This document shows, one piece after another, positions 1 through 5,943 of a DNA stretch of 9,880 nt (position 1 is its first letter; the number at the start of each line of letters is the position of its first letter). The position numbers were made by a program, and so were the translations under genes. The notes under the pieces were generated by a model. The model was not told where the DNA came from. It searched no databases and saw nothing but the letters and a program-made list of their open reading frames with translations. The stretch comes from Desulfohalobiaceae bacterium (GTDB lineage: Bacteria > Desulfobacterota > Desulfovibrionia > Desulfovibrionales > Desulfothermaceae): the NCBI GenBank assembly GCA_021737525.1, contig JAIPDU010000043.1, forward strand, positions 1-9,880, read 5' to 3'.

Positions 1-1
1 G

Positions 2-550
2 ATCGACGTCAAGCTCAAGGACGCCCTGGGCCGCTACTGGCAATGCGCCACCATCCAGTGCGACTTCACCCTCCCCGAACGGTTCGATATGACCTATGTG
101 GGACAGGACGGGAACAAGCACAGGCCGGTTATGCTGCACCGGGTCATTCTGGGCGCCATCGAGCGGTTTCTGGGCGTGCTCATCGAGCACTACGCCGGGG
201 CCTTCCCCACCTGGCTCGCCCCGGAGCAGGCCCGCATCGTTACCATAACCGACGATCACGCCGCCTTTGCCGGCGAGGCGCACGACTTCCTGCGCGGCTC
301 AGGGATCAGGGCGGAAGTCGACCTGCGCAACGAAAAGCTGGGACAAAAGATCCGGCAGGCCCAGGAGGACAAGGTGCCCTACGCCCTTGTTGTCGGGGAC
401 CGGGAGGTCGAGGACGGAACAGTGAACATCCGCGCCCTGGGCGGTGAGAAGCTGGGCTCCTTGACCCTGGATCAGACGCTGGATATGATTTTGCGCGATT
501 GCCGTGAACCATTCAAACGCGGAGGAATGAGCTATAACCTCTTCGACTAA
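2..550 (+). CDS. thrS: Threonyl-tRNA synthetase, C-terminal part (5' truncated by window edge)
   Basis: ThrRS charges tRNA-Thr with threonine in the cytoplasm. Only the last 182 residues are present; the frame is open from base 2 and ends in TAA at 548-550. The visible part starts in the class II catalytic core (QCATIQCDFTLPERFD, where most family members read QCGTIQ). It continues through motif 3 (KHRPVMLHRVILGAIERFLG); the His of MLHR, residue 46 of the fragment, corresponds to the third zinc ligand of the family. From about residue 70 an anticodon-binding domain follows: LAPEQARIVTI, then DLRNEKLGQKIRQAQ and VPYALVVGDREVEDGTVNIR. The C-terminus GGMSYNLFD is encoded by the same bases that supply the ribosome binding site and start of infC, so the two genes overlap by 17 nt if the ATA start of infC is right. 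The N-terminal TGS and editing domains lie outside the window. Confidence 0.97.
   Translation: MDVKLKDALGRYWQCATIQCDFTLPERFDMTYVGQDGNKHRPVMLHRVILGAIERFLGVLIEHYAGAFPTWLAPEQARIVTITDDHAAFAGEAHDFLRGSGIRAEVDLRNEKLGQKIRQAQEDKVPYALVVGDREVEDGTVNIRALGGEKLGSLTLDQTLDMILRDCREPFKRGGMSYNLFD
521..525 (+). promoter_or_regulatory. Shine-Dalgarno of infC inside thrS
   Basis: A perfect GGAGG core lies within the thrS coding sequence, 8 nt before the ATA at 534-536. No in-frame ATG, GTG or TTG lies within 60 nt downstream of it in the infC frame. The ATG at 527-529 is in the thrS frame and too close. This site is the main reason for choosing the ATA start of infC. Confidence 0.75.
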
Positions 551-1061
551 GACGACGACGAGACGGAACAACCAGATTCGTGTTCCGGAAGTCAGGGTAG
601 TGAACGAAGACGGGGAGCAGGTGGGTGTCATGCCCACCAAGGACGCCCTACAGATGGCCGCGGATGCGGGAGTGGATCTCGTGGAGGTGGCCCCCAATGC
701 CAAGCCTCCAGTGTGTCGGCTGATGGATTACGGCAAGTACCAGTACCAGCAGCAGAAGCGGCGCCAGGAAACCAAGAAAAAGCAGGTCCAGATCCAGCTC
801 AAGGAGGTCAAGCTCCGGCCCAAGACGGACGAGCACGACCTCATGACCAAGGTCAGTCATGCCCGCAGATTCCTGGCCAAGGGCGATCGGTGCAAGGTCA
901 CCGTCTTCTTTCGCGGCCGGGAGATCGTGCACAAGAGCTACGGCGAGGAACTGCTCACCCGATTCCAGAACGAATTGGCCGAGGAGGCCAAAATCGAGCA
1001 GCCCCCCAAGATGGAGGGCCGGACCATGTTCATGATCCTGTCCCCCGTCTCCAGCAAGTAA
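534..1061 (+). CDS. infC: Translation initiation factor IF-3, probable ATA start
   Basis: IF3 binds the 30S subunit, keeps subunits apart and checks start-codon/initiator-tRNA pairing. From ATA at 534 the protein is 175 residues, close to the roughly 180 of E. coli IF3. The N-domain shows TTRRNNQIRVPEVRVV, EDGEQVGVMPTKDAL and VDLVEVAPNAKPPVCRLMDYGKY. A lysine-rich linker of about 15 residues follows (KRRQETKKKQ). The C-domain shows VQLKE-like sequence, RPKTDEHD, KVTVFFRGREIVHK and EGRTMFMILSP. The frame is closed by a TGA at 528-530. The first standard start, GTG at 600, would delete the conserved RRNxxIRxxEVR segment. ATA 534 has a GGAGG 8 nt upstream and ATT 576 has none. Non-AUG starts on infC are known from E. 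coli (AUU), where they allow IF3 to repress its own synthesis; the same logic here is an inference. The gene overlaps thrS by 17 nt and ends 20 nt before rpmI. Confidence 0.93.
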   Translation: MTSSTKTTTRRNNQIRVPEVRVVNEDGEQVGVMPTKDALQMAADAGVDLVEVAPNAKPPVCRLMDYGKYQYQQQKRRQETKKKQVQIQLKEVKLRPKTDEHDLMTKVSHARRFLAKGDRCKVTVFFRGREIVHKSYGEELLTRFQNELAEEAKIEQPPKMEGRTMFMILSPVSSK

Positions 1062-1081
1062 GGGGCCCCAAGGAGCGAGCC

Positions 1082-1276
1082 ATGCCCAAGATGAAGAGCC
1101 ACAGCGGAGCGTCCAAGCGCTTCCGCAAGACAGGCACCGGAAAGATCAAGCGCCAGCGCGCCTTTCACAGTCACTTGCTGACCAAGAAGAACGCCAAGCG
1201 CAAGCGCCGCCTGCGCGACCAGACCATGACCCACTCGGCCAACCTAAAGGCGGCCGGTACCGCCTGGGTCAAGTAG
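1082..1276 (+). CDS. rpmI: 50S ribosomal protein L35
   Basis: L35 is a small basic protein of the large ribosomal subunit. The product is 64 residues, the usual size. It carries family signatures MPKMKSHSGASKRF at the N-terminus, RKTGTGKIKRQRAFHSHLLTKK in the middle, and KRKRRLR with a C-terminal AAGTAWVK. The ATG at 1082 has AAGGAG at 1070-1075, 6 nt upstream. The gene begins 20 nt after the infC stop, as expected for the infC-rpmI-rplT operon. Downstream the usual short spacing to rplT is replaced by 635 nt of non-coding, repeat-rich DNA. The long frame open upstream of this ATG (from 713) is a shadow of infC and was not used. Confidence 0.96.
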   Translation: MPKMKSHSGASKRFRKTGTGKIKRQRAFHSHLLTKKNAKRKRRLRDQTMTHSANLKAAGTAWVK

Positions 1277-1338
1277 ACGCCTGTTGAAGAGTCCCGATCA
1301 GGCGGGGCGTTAGAAACATTTCAAGCGACGGCGCGAAA

Positions 1339-1349
1339 AAAGCTCAAGC
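1339..1349 (+). repeat. Outermost inverted repeat, left arm
   Basis: The 11-mer AAAGCTCAAGC is the exact reverse complement of 1792-1802. The two arms lie symmetrically outside the other repeat pairs and may mark the ends of the inserted cassette. At 11 bp, chance cannot be excluded. Confidence 0.4.
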
Positions 1350-1358
1350 TCGAAGTTT

Positions 1359-1390
1359 CCCCGGTGAAGCCTCCTTGTGTTTCACCGGGG
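1359..1390 (+). repeat. Strong hairpin abutting the left intermediate inverted repeat
   Basis: CCCCGGTGAA at 1359-1368 pairs perfectly with TTCACCGGGG at 1381-1390. The stem can extend by a G-U and a C-G pair to 12 bp, leaving an 8-nt loop (1371-1378). No U-tract follows, so it is not a typical intrinsic terminator. It directly touches the inverted repeat starting at 1391 and may belong to the inserted element, or act as an RNA processing or stability structure in the rpmI-rplT transcript. Confidence 0.7.
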
Positions 1391-1412
1391 CTAGCTCTGT
1401 CCTTTACCCACA
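1391..1412 (+). repeat. Intermediate inverted repeat, left arm
   Basis: This 22-nt arm is complementary to 1755-1776 at 19 of 22 positions, including an uninterrupted 12 bp (CCTTTACCCACA against TGTGGGTAAAGG). Together the arms enclose the CACAGAG repeats and the gene remnant, about 386 bp end to end. Confidence 0.75.
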
Positions 1413-1482
1413 AACAATTTATTGCCATTATACATAACCCGAGAAGATGAAACCTTCTTGTATTCTTCTTTACGGCTTTTTT

Positions 1483-1510
1483 CACCACAGAGATCACAGA
1501 GACCACAGAG
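1483..1510 (+). repeat. CACAGAG repeat array, left inverted arm
   Basis: After a leading CAC, three copies of CACAGAG occur at a 9-nt period (CACAGAGAT, CACAGAGAC, CACAGAG), 28 nt in all. The array is the reverse complement of 1678-1705 at 26 of 28 positions. It lies immediately 3' of the GxxExxY remnant (minus strand) and begins 4 nt beyond its stop codon. My recollection is that CACAGAG-type arrays often accompany GxxExxY genes across bacteria; I could not check this here. Confidence 0.9.
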
Positions 1511-1513
1511 AAA

Positions 1514-1674
1514 TTAGAGCTTGAAACGCTGGATGCCATCGGCGAGCCTTCGGACATTGAAATTGATCAAAAGCCCCGCCTTGATCTGGGTGCGGCTAAC
1601 AACCCCGGACCCAACGCACGGTGGACTTCTAACGCACAGCCAATGACTTTTTCCGTAAACGGATCTCTCTTCAT
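1514..1674 (-). pseudogene. Internally deleted, frameshifted GxxExxY-family gene
   Basis: Reading the minus strand from ATG at 1674, the first 26 residues match the start of GxxExxY-family proteins: KRDPFTEKVIGCALEVHRAL then GPGLL. After that the frame is lost and stops at 1567-1569. In another frame, from about 1585 to the TAA at 1514-1516, the typical C-terminus is found: IKAGLLINFNVRRLADGIQR then FKL. An intact member is about 120-130 residues, so some 70-80 central residues are missing. The missing part includes the GxxExxY motif itself and the predicted PD-(D/E)XK-like catalytic region. The product therefore cannot be functional. The family's biological role is not established. The remnant fills almost exactly the space between the two CACAGAG arrays, suggesting gene and repeats moved as one unit. 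Identification rests on motif recognition by eye. Confidence 0.8.
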
Positions 1675-1677
1675 TTC

Positions 1678-1705
1678 CTCTGTGCTCTCTGTGTTCTCTG
1701 TGGTG
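1678..1705 (-). repeat. CACAGAG repeat array, right inverted arm
   Basis: Read on the minus strand, this gives CAC followed by three CACAGAG units at 9-nt spacing. It is the mirror of 1483-1510 with only two mismatches, both at the variable spacer bases. It ends 3 nt upstream of the ATG of the GxxExxY remnant, so it would form the 5' leader of that gene. The GAGG at its end, 3-4 nt before the ATG, may double as a ribosome binding site. Confidence 0.9.
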
Positions 1706-1754
1706 AGTATCCGACATTAACTCGAAACGATTGCTTTTTCCTCTATTCTCTATG

Positions 1755-1776
1755 TGTGGGTAAAGGGCAGGCCTAG
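1755..1776 (-). repeat. Intermediate inverted repeat, right arm
   Basis: This arm pairs with 1391-1412 (19 of 22, with a 12-bp perfect core TGTGGGTAAAGG). Its outer end touches a small hairpin at 1776-1791, just as the left arm touches the hairpin at 1359-1390. Confidence 0.75.
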
Positions 1777-1791
1777 CTCGCCTGAGCGAGC
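1776..1791 (+). repeat. Hairpin abutting the right intermediate inverted repeat
   Basis: GCTCGC (1776-1781) pairs with GCGAGC (1786-1791) around a CTGA loop. Its location mirrors the hairpin on the left side of the cassette. No T-tract follows. Confidence 0.5.
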
Positions 1792-1802
1792 GCTTGAGCT
1801 TT
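1792..1802 (-). repeat. Outermost inverted repeat, right arm
   Basis: GCTTGAGCTTT is the exact reverse complement of 1339-1349. It is preceded by CGAGC, and the left arm is likewise followed by TCG, giving partial extension of the symmetry. I see no clear target-site duplication next to either arm. Confidence 0.4.
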
Positions 1803-1911
1803 GTGCGGCAGCCAAGCGATTGAAGGATTCCCAGCACCCTGTGAAACGCCGTCAAGCGGCCCAACCCGCCGGACTCCGGCGCGCAAATCTTTTCCAGACT
1901 GGAGGAACGCT

Positions 1912-2262
1912 ATGCGGATCAAACGCGGCACGCAGAAAAACAGACGCCACAAGAAATATCTCAATGACGCCAAGGGCTATCGCGGCAGCCGGAGCACGCT
2001 CTATCGCCCGGCACGCGAGGCGGTGGAAAAGGCCCATGTCAACGCCTATCGGGACAGGCGCAGGAAAAAGCGCGAGTTCCGCAAGCTCTGGATCACCCGC
2101 ATCAATGCGGGCGCGCGCCAGAACGGCCTCTCCTACAGCGAATTCATGACCGGCCTGCGCCGCATGGACGTGCAGCTGAACCGGAAGGTCCTGGCGGACA
2201 TGGCGGTCCGGGATAGCCAAGGGTTCGCCAAGCTCGCGGAAATGGCGAAAACAAAGGTGTAG
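1912..2262 (+). CDS. rplT: 50S ribosomal protein L20
   Basis: L20 binds 23S rRNA early in 50S assembly. In E. coli and B. subtilis it also represses its own operon by binding mRNA. The product is 116 residues, the normal length, with MRIKRGTQKNRRHKKYLNDA and KGYRGSRSTLYRPAREAV, then YRDRRRKKREFRKLWITRIN and GLSYSEFMTGL, ending in NRKVLADMAVRDSQGFAKL. ATG at 1912 has GGAGG at 1901-1905, 6 nt upstream; the open frame extending back to 1801 has no better start. The gene is separated from rpmI by the 635-nt repeat-rich insert, so any leader-based L20 control of the rpmI-rplT junction may have been altered. Its stop lies 3 nt before the pheS start, implying coupled expression with pheS. Confidence 0.97.
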   Translation: MRIKRGTQKNRRHKKYLNDAKGYRGSRSTLYRPAREAVEKAHVNAYRDRRRKKREFRKLWITRINAGARQNGLSYSEFMTGLRRMDVQLNRKVLADMAVRDSQGFAKLAEMAKTKV

Positions 2263-2265
2263 ATC

Positions 2266-3339
2266 GTGGCCTCCTCCGCGCTCCAAGCATTCCTGGACAA
2301 GCTGCAGCAGCTGGAGAGCGCATTCGAGGCTGCCGTGGAGGAGGTCGAGGACCCGGAGGAGCTGGAGAGTATCCGGGTCACCTACCTCAGTCGGCGCGGC
2401 AGCCTGGTGCAGTGCCTGTCCCAGCTCAAGGACCTGCCAGACGAGGACCGCCCGGAGGCCGGCAAGACGGCCAACCGGATCAAGCAGCGCCTGCAGGACC
2501 GCTTTGCCCGGATCCAGGAAGAGCTGCAGCAAAAACGGGACAGGGCCCGCAGGCAGGACTTCGATCCCACGCTCCCCGGACGCTCTCCCCGGACCGGGAC
2601 CCTGCATCCGGTCACCCTGGTCAGCGATGAGATCTGCTCCATATTCCGGAGCCTGGGCTACGAAGTGGTCCTGGGCCCGGAAGTGGAGACGGACTTCTAC
2701 AATTTCGAGGCCCTGAACATCCCGCAGGATCATCCCGCGCGGGACATGCAGGACACCCTCTACCTTTCCGACTCCATAGTGCTCCGCACGCACACCTCGC
2801 CCTTGCAGATCCGGACCATGCAGGAACAGAGCCCTCCCCTGGCGGCAGTCGCCCCGGGCAAGGTCTATCGCAGGGACGCCGATCTCACCCATTCCCCCAT
2901 GTTCAATCAGATCGAGGGCTTTCTCGTGGACCGGCGGGTGAGCATGGCCGATCTGCGCGGAACGCTCGCCCATTTTCTGCGGCGTATCTTCAGCCGGGAT
3001 ATCCAGGTCCGCTTCCGTCCCAGCTTCTTCCCCTTCACCGAGCCCAGCGCGGAAGTGGACATCAGCTGTGTCATCTGCTCCGGAAAGGGATTCTCCCAGG
3101 ACGGCTCCCCCTGCCGAGTATGCAAGCAGACCGGGTTCGTGGAGATCCTGGGCTGCGGCATGATCGATCCGGAGGTCTTCAAGGCCGTGGACTACGACCC
3201 GGAAGAGTACTCCGGATTCGCCTTCGGCCTGGGCGTGGAACGGGTGGCCATGCTCAAGCACGGTATCGACGACCTGCGCCTGTTCTTCGACAACGATCTC
3301 CCCTTTCTGGATCAATTCCGCTTCTATCCCGCGACCTGA
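2266..3339 (+). CDS. pheS: Phenylalanyl-tRNA synthetase alpha subunit, with a four-cysteine insert
   Basis: PheS is the catalytic subunit of the (alpha-beta)2 enzyme that charges tRNA-Phe. The product is 357 residues (E. coli 327). An N-terminal coiled-coil region (about 1-95, rich in Glu, Gln, Leu and Arg) precedes the class II core. Visible are HPVTLVSDEI (114-123), NIPQDHPARDMQDT (151-164), motif 2 KVYRRDADLTHSPMFNQIEG (199-218), FRPSFFPFTEPSAEVD (250-265) and motif 3 GFAFGLGVERVAMLKHGIDD (317-336). Between AEVD and EILGCGM an insert carries Cys268-x2-Cys271 and Cys283-x2-Cys286, a likely zinc-binding knuckle, absent from the E. coli protein but, as I recall, present in some other phyla. 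The GTG start lies 3 nt after rplT, with AAAGGTG at 2252-2258 as ribosome binding site. The operon continues to pheT after 184 nt. Confidence 0.97.
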   Translation: MASSALQAFLDKLQQLESAFEAAVEEVEDPEELESIRVTYLSRRGSLVQCLSQLKDLPDEDRPEAGKTANRIKQRLQDRFARIQEELQQKRDRARRQDFDPTLPGRSPRTGTLHPVTLVSDEICSIFRSLGYEVVLGPEVETDFYNFEALNIPQDHPARDMQDTLYLSDSIVLRTHTSPLQIRTMQEQSPPLAAVAPGKVYRRDADLTHSPMFNQIEGFLVDRRVSMADLRGTLAHFLRRIFSRDIQVRFRPSFFPFTEPSAEVDISCVICSGKGFSQDGSPCRVCKQTGFVEILGCGMIDPEVFKAVDYDPEEYSGFAFGLGVERVAMLKHGIDDLRLFFDNDLPFLDQFRFYPAT

Positions 3340-3523
3340 TCCGTCACGGCAAGCCGGGTCACCGCGTCCCCAGCGGCGAGGGAACCCTGATGAATACGCG
3401 GCTGAGCTTGAGGGAGACGCCTCCGTCCCTCTCCCGTGCTCGCTCCGCGGACCCGCTTCCGGCGGAATGACATTCTGCTTTGAACATCGCGCACAAACCC
3501 CAAATCCCCAACAGGACCGCGCC
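3340..3523. other. pheS-pheT gap with a double palindrome
   Basis: This 184-nt gap is longer than is usual between pheS and pheT. It contains two overlapping odd palindromes, TTCCG-G-CGGAA (3457-3467) and GAATG-A-CATTC (3465-3475). A bulged hairpin lies at 3410-3431 (GAGG and GACG pairing with CGTC and CCTC around a CCTC loop). A 26-codon ORF (3390-3470) has no Phe codons, so it does not look like a Phe attenuator peptide. I see no terminator U-tract or clear promoter. The palindromes resemble degenerate REP-type sequence. Confidence 0.6.
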
Positions 3524-5929
3524 ATGTATCTCAGCCTGAACTGGCTTCTGGAATTCACCCCCTATTCCGGCTCCGTGGACGAGTTGAGCCACGCCCTGAC
3601 CATGCTGGGCCTCGAAGTGGAAGAGGAGCTCGAGGCCTTCCAGTCCCTGCGCGATTTCCGCGTGGGCCGTGTCCTTGCCTGCCGCCGGCACCCGAATGCG
3701 GACAATCTGACCCTCTGCCAAGTGGATCTGGGCGGGGAGCAGCCCGCGGACATCGTCTGCGGCGCGCCAAACGTGGCTGCCGGGCTCTCGGTTCCGGTCG
3801 CGCCGCCAGGCACCGAGCTCCCCTCGGGCACTCGGGTGAAGAAGACCAAGATCCGCGGCCAGCCCTCGGAGGGCATGATCCTCTCCGAGAAGGAGCTGGG
3901 CCTGGGAGAGGACGAATCCGGGATCATGATCCTCGAGGACCAGGCGAGCCCGGGGACCCCCCTCCGCGAGGCCCTGGGGCTCGCGGACCGCATCTTCGAC
4001 ATCGGCATCACCCCCAACCGGGGCGACTGCCTGAGCATTCTGGGAATCGCCCGGGAAGTGGCTGCCTGTTACGGGCTCCCCCTGACCATGCCCCGTACCG
4101 AGCTCCAGGAGATCCCCCCCGTGTGCACGGAAAGGGTGGACGTCTCCGTGGACGACGGCGGGTTGTGCCCCCTGTACCAGGCCAAGGTGGCGGAAGGCGT
4201 GTCCATCGGGACCAGCCCCGCCTGGCTGCGCTATCGCCTCCTGGCCATGGGCCAGCGCCCCATCAATAGCGTGGTGGATGTGACCAACTATGTGATGCTG
4301 GAAACAGGCCAGCCCTTGCACGCCTTCGACCTGGACCGGCTCGCCGGTCCCGCCATCCGCGTGGCCCGTCCCCAATCCGAGCGCGAGTTCACCACCCTGG
4401 ACGGACACACGCGCCAACTGAGCCCTGATGATCTGCTGATCTGGGACGCGGAACGGCCCATCGCCCTGGCCGGGATCATGGGCGGCCTGGATACGGAGGT
4501 CGGCCCAGGCTCCAGCCGGCTCCTTCTGGAGAGCGCGGTGTTCGATCCGACCACCATCCGCAAGACAGCCAGGCGCCTGGGCCTGTCCAGCGAGTCCTCC
4601 TACCGCTTCGAGCGGGGAGTGGACCAGATCGGCTCCGGGCTGGCCCTGTACCGGGCGGCCCACTTGATCCGCCGCCTGACCGGGGCGGAAGTGCTCCAGG
4701 GCGTGGCCCGGAGCGCGCCCGCACCCTGGCAGCCCCGTCGCATCGCGTTCCGGCCCGAGCGGGCTCGAGGGCTCCTGGCCCTGGAGGCGACGGACGAGTT
4801 CTGCCGCGCCACCCTGCAAGGCCTGGGCTGCGGTGTGGAGCCCGGAGAAAACGGCGACTGGACGGTTACCACGCCCAGCCACCGGCACGATCTATTCCGC
4901 GAAGTGGATCTCATCGAGGAGGTGGCCCGCGTCTACGGATTCGAGAACACCCCCGAGGAGCTGCCGCGGGTGGCCAAATCCCTGCACGGGGAGGGCAAAA
5001 TCCCGGAAAAGGCGGACGACGCCTTCCAGAAAACGGTGCGCCACTGGGCCAAGGGCATGGGCCTGCAGGAGGTCATGAACTACAGCTTTGTCAGCTCCGC
5101 GGACCTGGACGCCCTGAACCTGCCCCGCGACTCGCGTCTGGAGCTGGCCAATCCCCTCACCTCGGAGCAGGACACCCTGCGTCCGGTCCTCGCCCCGGGG
5201 TTATTGCTGAGCCTGCGCCTGAACGTGGACCGCAACAGCGAGGACCTGCACCTCTTCGAGGTCGCAAGGGCCTTCCAGCTGGACCGGAGCCTGGAGACCA
5301 CCAGCAGGGAGACCACCCTGCTGGGGATCGCCCTGCACGGGAGCAGGAATCCCCGCAACTGGCCCTGGAGCGGAGAAACCGCGGACTTCCTCGATCTCAA
5401 GGGAATAGTGCAGAACCTGCTTTCCACCCTGCACCTCGGCCCGGAGGACTGGGTGGAGCAGACGGAGCACCCCTATCTGGACCCCTGCGCCGCGATCCGC
5501 ATCGGACAGGAGCACCTGGGCTATGCCGGCGAGCTGTCCGCTGAGGCCGCCCGCGGCTACGACGCCAGACACCATGTCTGGCTCGCGGAGCTGGACCTGG
5601 ACCGCTTGCAGACCCTGGCCCGAAGCGTCGACGCGACCTATGCCCCCTGGTCCAGATATCCGCCGGTGTTCCGGGACATGACCCTGGTCGCCGGTCCGGA
5701 TCTTGCCTTCGAGAAAATCCGCCGCCAGATCGAGGCCGCCCGGTCCCCGCTGCTCAACGACTTCATGCTGCTGGACATCTATCAGCCCCGGAAAGGGGAC
5801 AATCGCAACATCACCTTGCGCATGGTGTACAGGCATCCGGAGAAAACCCTTCTGGCCGAGGAAGTCGACAGTGAACACGGGGAGCTGGGGAGTCACCTCC
5901 TCCGGACCCTTCCCGTCCGATTTCCCTGA
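3524..5929 (+). CDS. pheT: Phenylalanyl-tRNA synthetase beta subunit
   Basis: PheT is the tRNA-binding and editing subunit that works with PheS. The product is 801 residues (E. coli 795). Domains in order: MYLSLNWLLEF start; a tRNA-binding OB fold at about 45-150 (FRVGRVLACRRHPNADNL, VCGAPNVAAG, SEGMILSEKELGLG); TPNRGDCLSILGIARE; B3/4 editing domain at about 218-368 (INSVVDVTNYVMLETGQPLH, ESSYRFERGVD); B5 at about 403-473 (TTPSHRHDLFREVDLIEEVA); a degenerate class II core; and a C-terminal FDX-ACB anticodon-binding domain from about 706 (YPPVFRDMTLV, LFRTLPV-like end LLRTLPVRF). ATG 3524 is preferred because the protein then begins exactly like the family, with AGGA at 3513-3516 as a modest ribosome binding site. 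An in-frame ATG at 3467 would add 19 unconserved residues. The stop TGA is 14 nt before the MerR-type gene. Confidence 0.97.
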   Translation: MYLSLNWLLEFTPYSGSVDELSHALTMLGLEVEEELEAFQSLRDFRVGRVLACRRHPNADNLTLCQVDLGGEQPADIVCGAPNVAAGLSVPVAPPGTELPSGTRVKKTKIRGQPSEGMILSEKELGLGEDESGIMILEDQASPGTPLREALGLADRIFDIGITPNRGDCLSILGIAREVAACYGLPLTMPRTELQEIPPVCTERVDVSVDDGGLCPLYQAKVAEGVSIGTSPAWLRYRLLAMGQRPINSVVDVTNYVMLETGQPLHAFDLDRLAGPAIRVARPQSEREFTTLDGHTRQLSPDDLLIWDAERPIALAGIMGGLDTEVGPGSSRLLLESAVFDPTTIRKTARRLGLSSESSYRFERGVDQIGSGLALYRAAHLIRRLTGAEVLQGVARSAPAPWQPRRIAFRPERARGLLALEATDEFCRATLQGLGCGVEPGENGDWTVTTPSHRHDLFREVDLIEEVARVYGFENTPEELPRVAKSLHGEGKIPEKADDAFQKTVRHWAKGMGLQEVMNYSFVSSADLDALNLPRDSRLELANPLTSEQDTLRPVLAPGLLLSLRLNVDRNSEDLHLFEVARAFQLDRSLETTSRETTLLGIALHGSRNPRNWPWSGETADFLDLKGIVQNLLSTLHLGPEDWVEQTEHPYLDPCAAIRIGQEHLGYAGELSAEAARGYDARHHVWLAELDLDRLQTLARSVDATYAPWSRYPPVFRDMTLVAGPDLAFEKIRRQIEAARSPLLNDFMLLDIYQPRKGDNRNITLRMVYRHPEKTLLAEEVDSEHGELGSHLLRTLPVRFP

Positions 5930-5943
5930 GGCGGATCGCGGAC

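Larger units (their letters stand above)
1277..1911. other. 635-nt repeat-rich interval splitting rpmI from rplT
   Basis: These genes are normally separated by a few tens of bases. Here the interval holds, from the outside in, three pairs of inverted repeats around a broken GxxExxY gene, plus several hairpins. About 1391-1760 is visibly richer in A+T than the flanking genes. Just after the rpmI stop a 6-bp stem (1278-1283 with 1299-1304) has a 15-nt loop. Just before rplT another (1867-1872 with 1876-1881, CGCCGG/CCGGCG) is followed by a short T-rich stretch at 1889-1893. Either might act as an attenuator, but neither has a proper U-tract. I see no confident promoter; CATTAT at 1426-1431, 17 nt after TTTACC at 1403-1408, is only a weak match. 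No functional gene is evident. Confidence 0.85.

Noticed and set aside
600..602. GTG as the infC start
   Set aside because: It removes the conserved N-terminal IF3 segment and has no Shine-Dalgarno; ATA 534 with GGAGG is better supported.
1321..1557. 78-codon minus-strand ORF
   Set aside because: Its sequence is largely a translation of the CACAGAG array and the tail of the GxxExxY remnant in the wrong frame.
1483..1705. CRISPR-like array
   Set aside because: The repeat unit is only 9 nt, with no unique spacers of 25-40 nt; the two blocks are inverted, not direct, repeats.
3467..3469. Upstream ATG as the pheT start
   Set aside because: It would add 19 residues with no family similarity, and GGCGGA is too close to act as its ribosome binding site.
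3390..3470. 26-codon ORF as a Phe leader peptide before pheT
   Set aside because: It contains no Phe codons and no terminator/antiterminator pair is visible.
1852..3558. Long antisense ORF of 568 codons
   Set aside because: It lies opposite rplT and pheS, has low-complexity His/Gly/Leu/Ala-rich composition typical of high-GC shadow frames, and shows no recognisable motif.
3359..4888. Antisense ORF of 509 codons opposite pheT
   Set aside because: It is a shadow of pheT in a high-GC genome, with no domain and no ribosome binding site of note.
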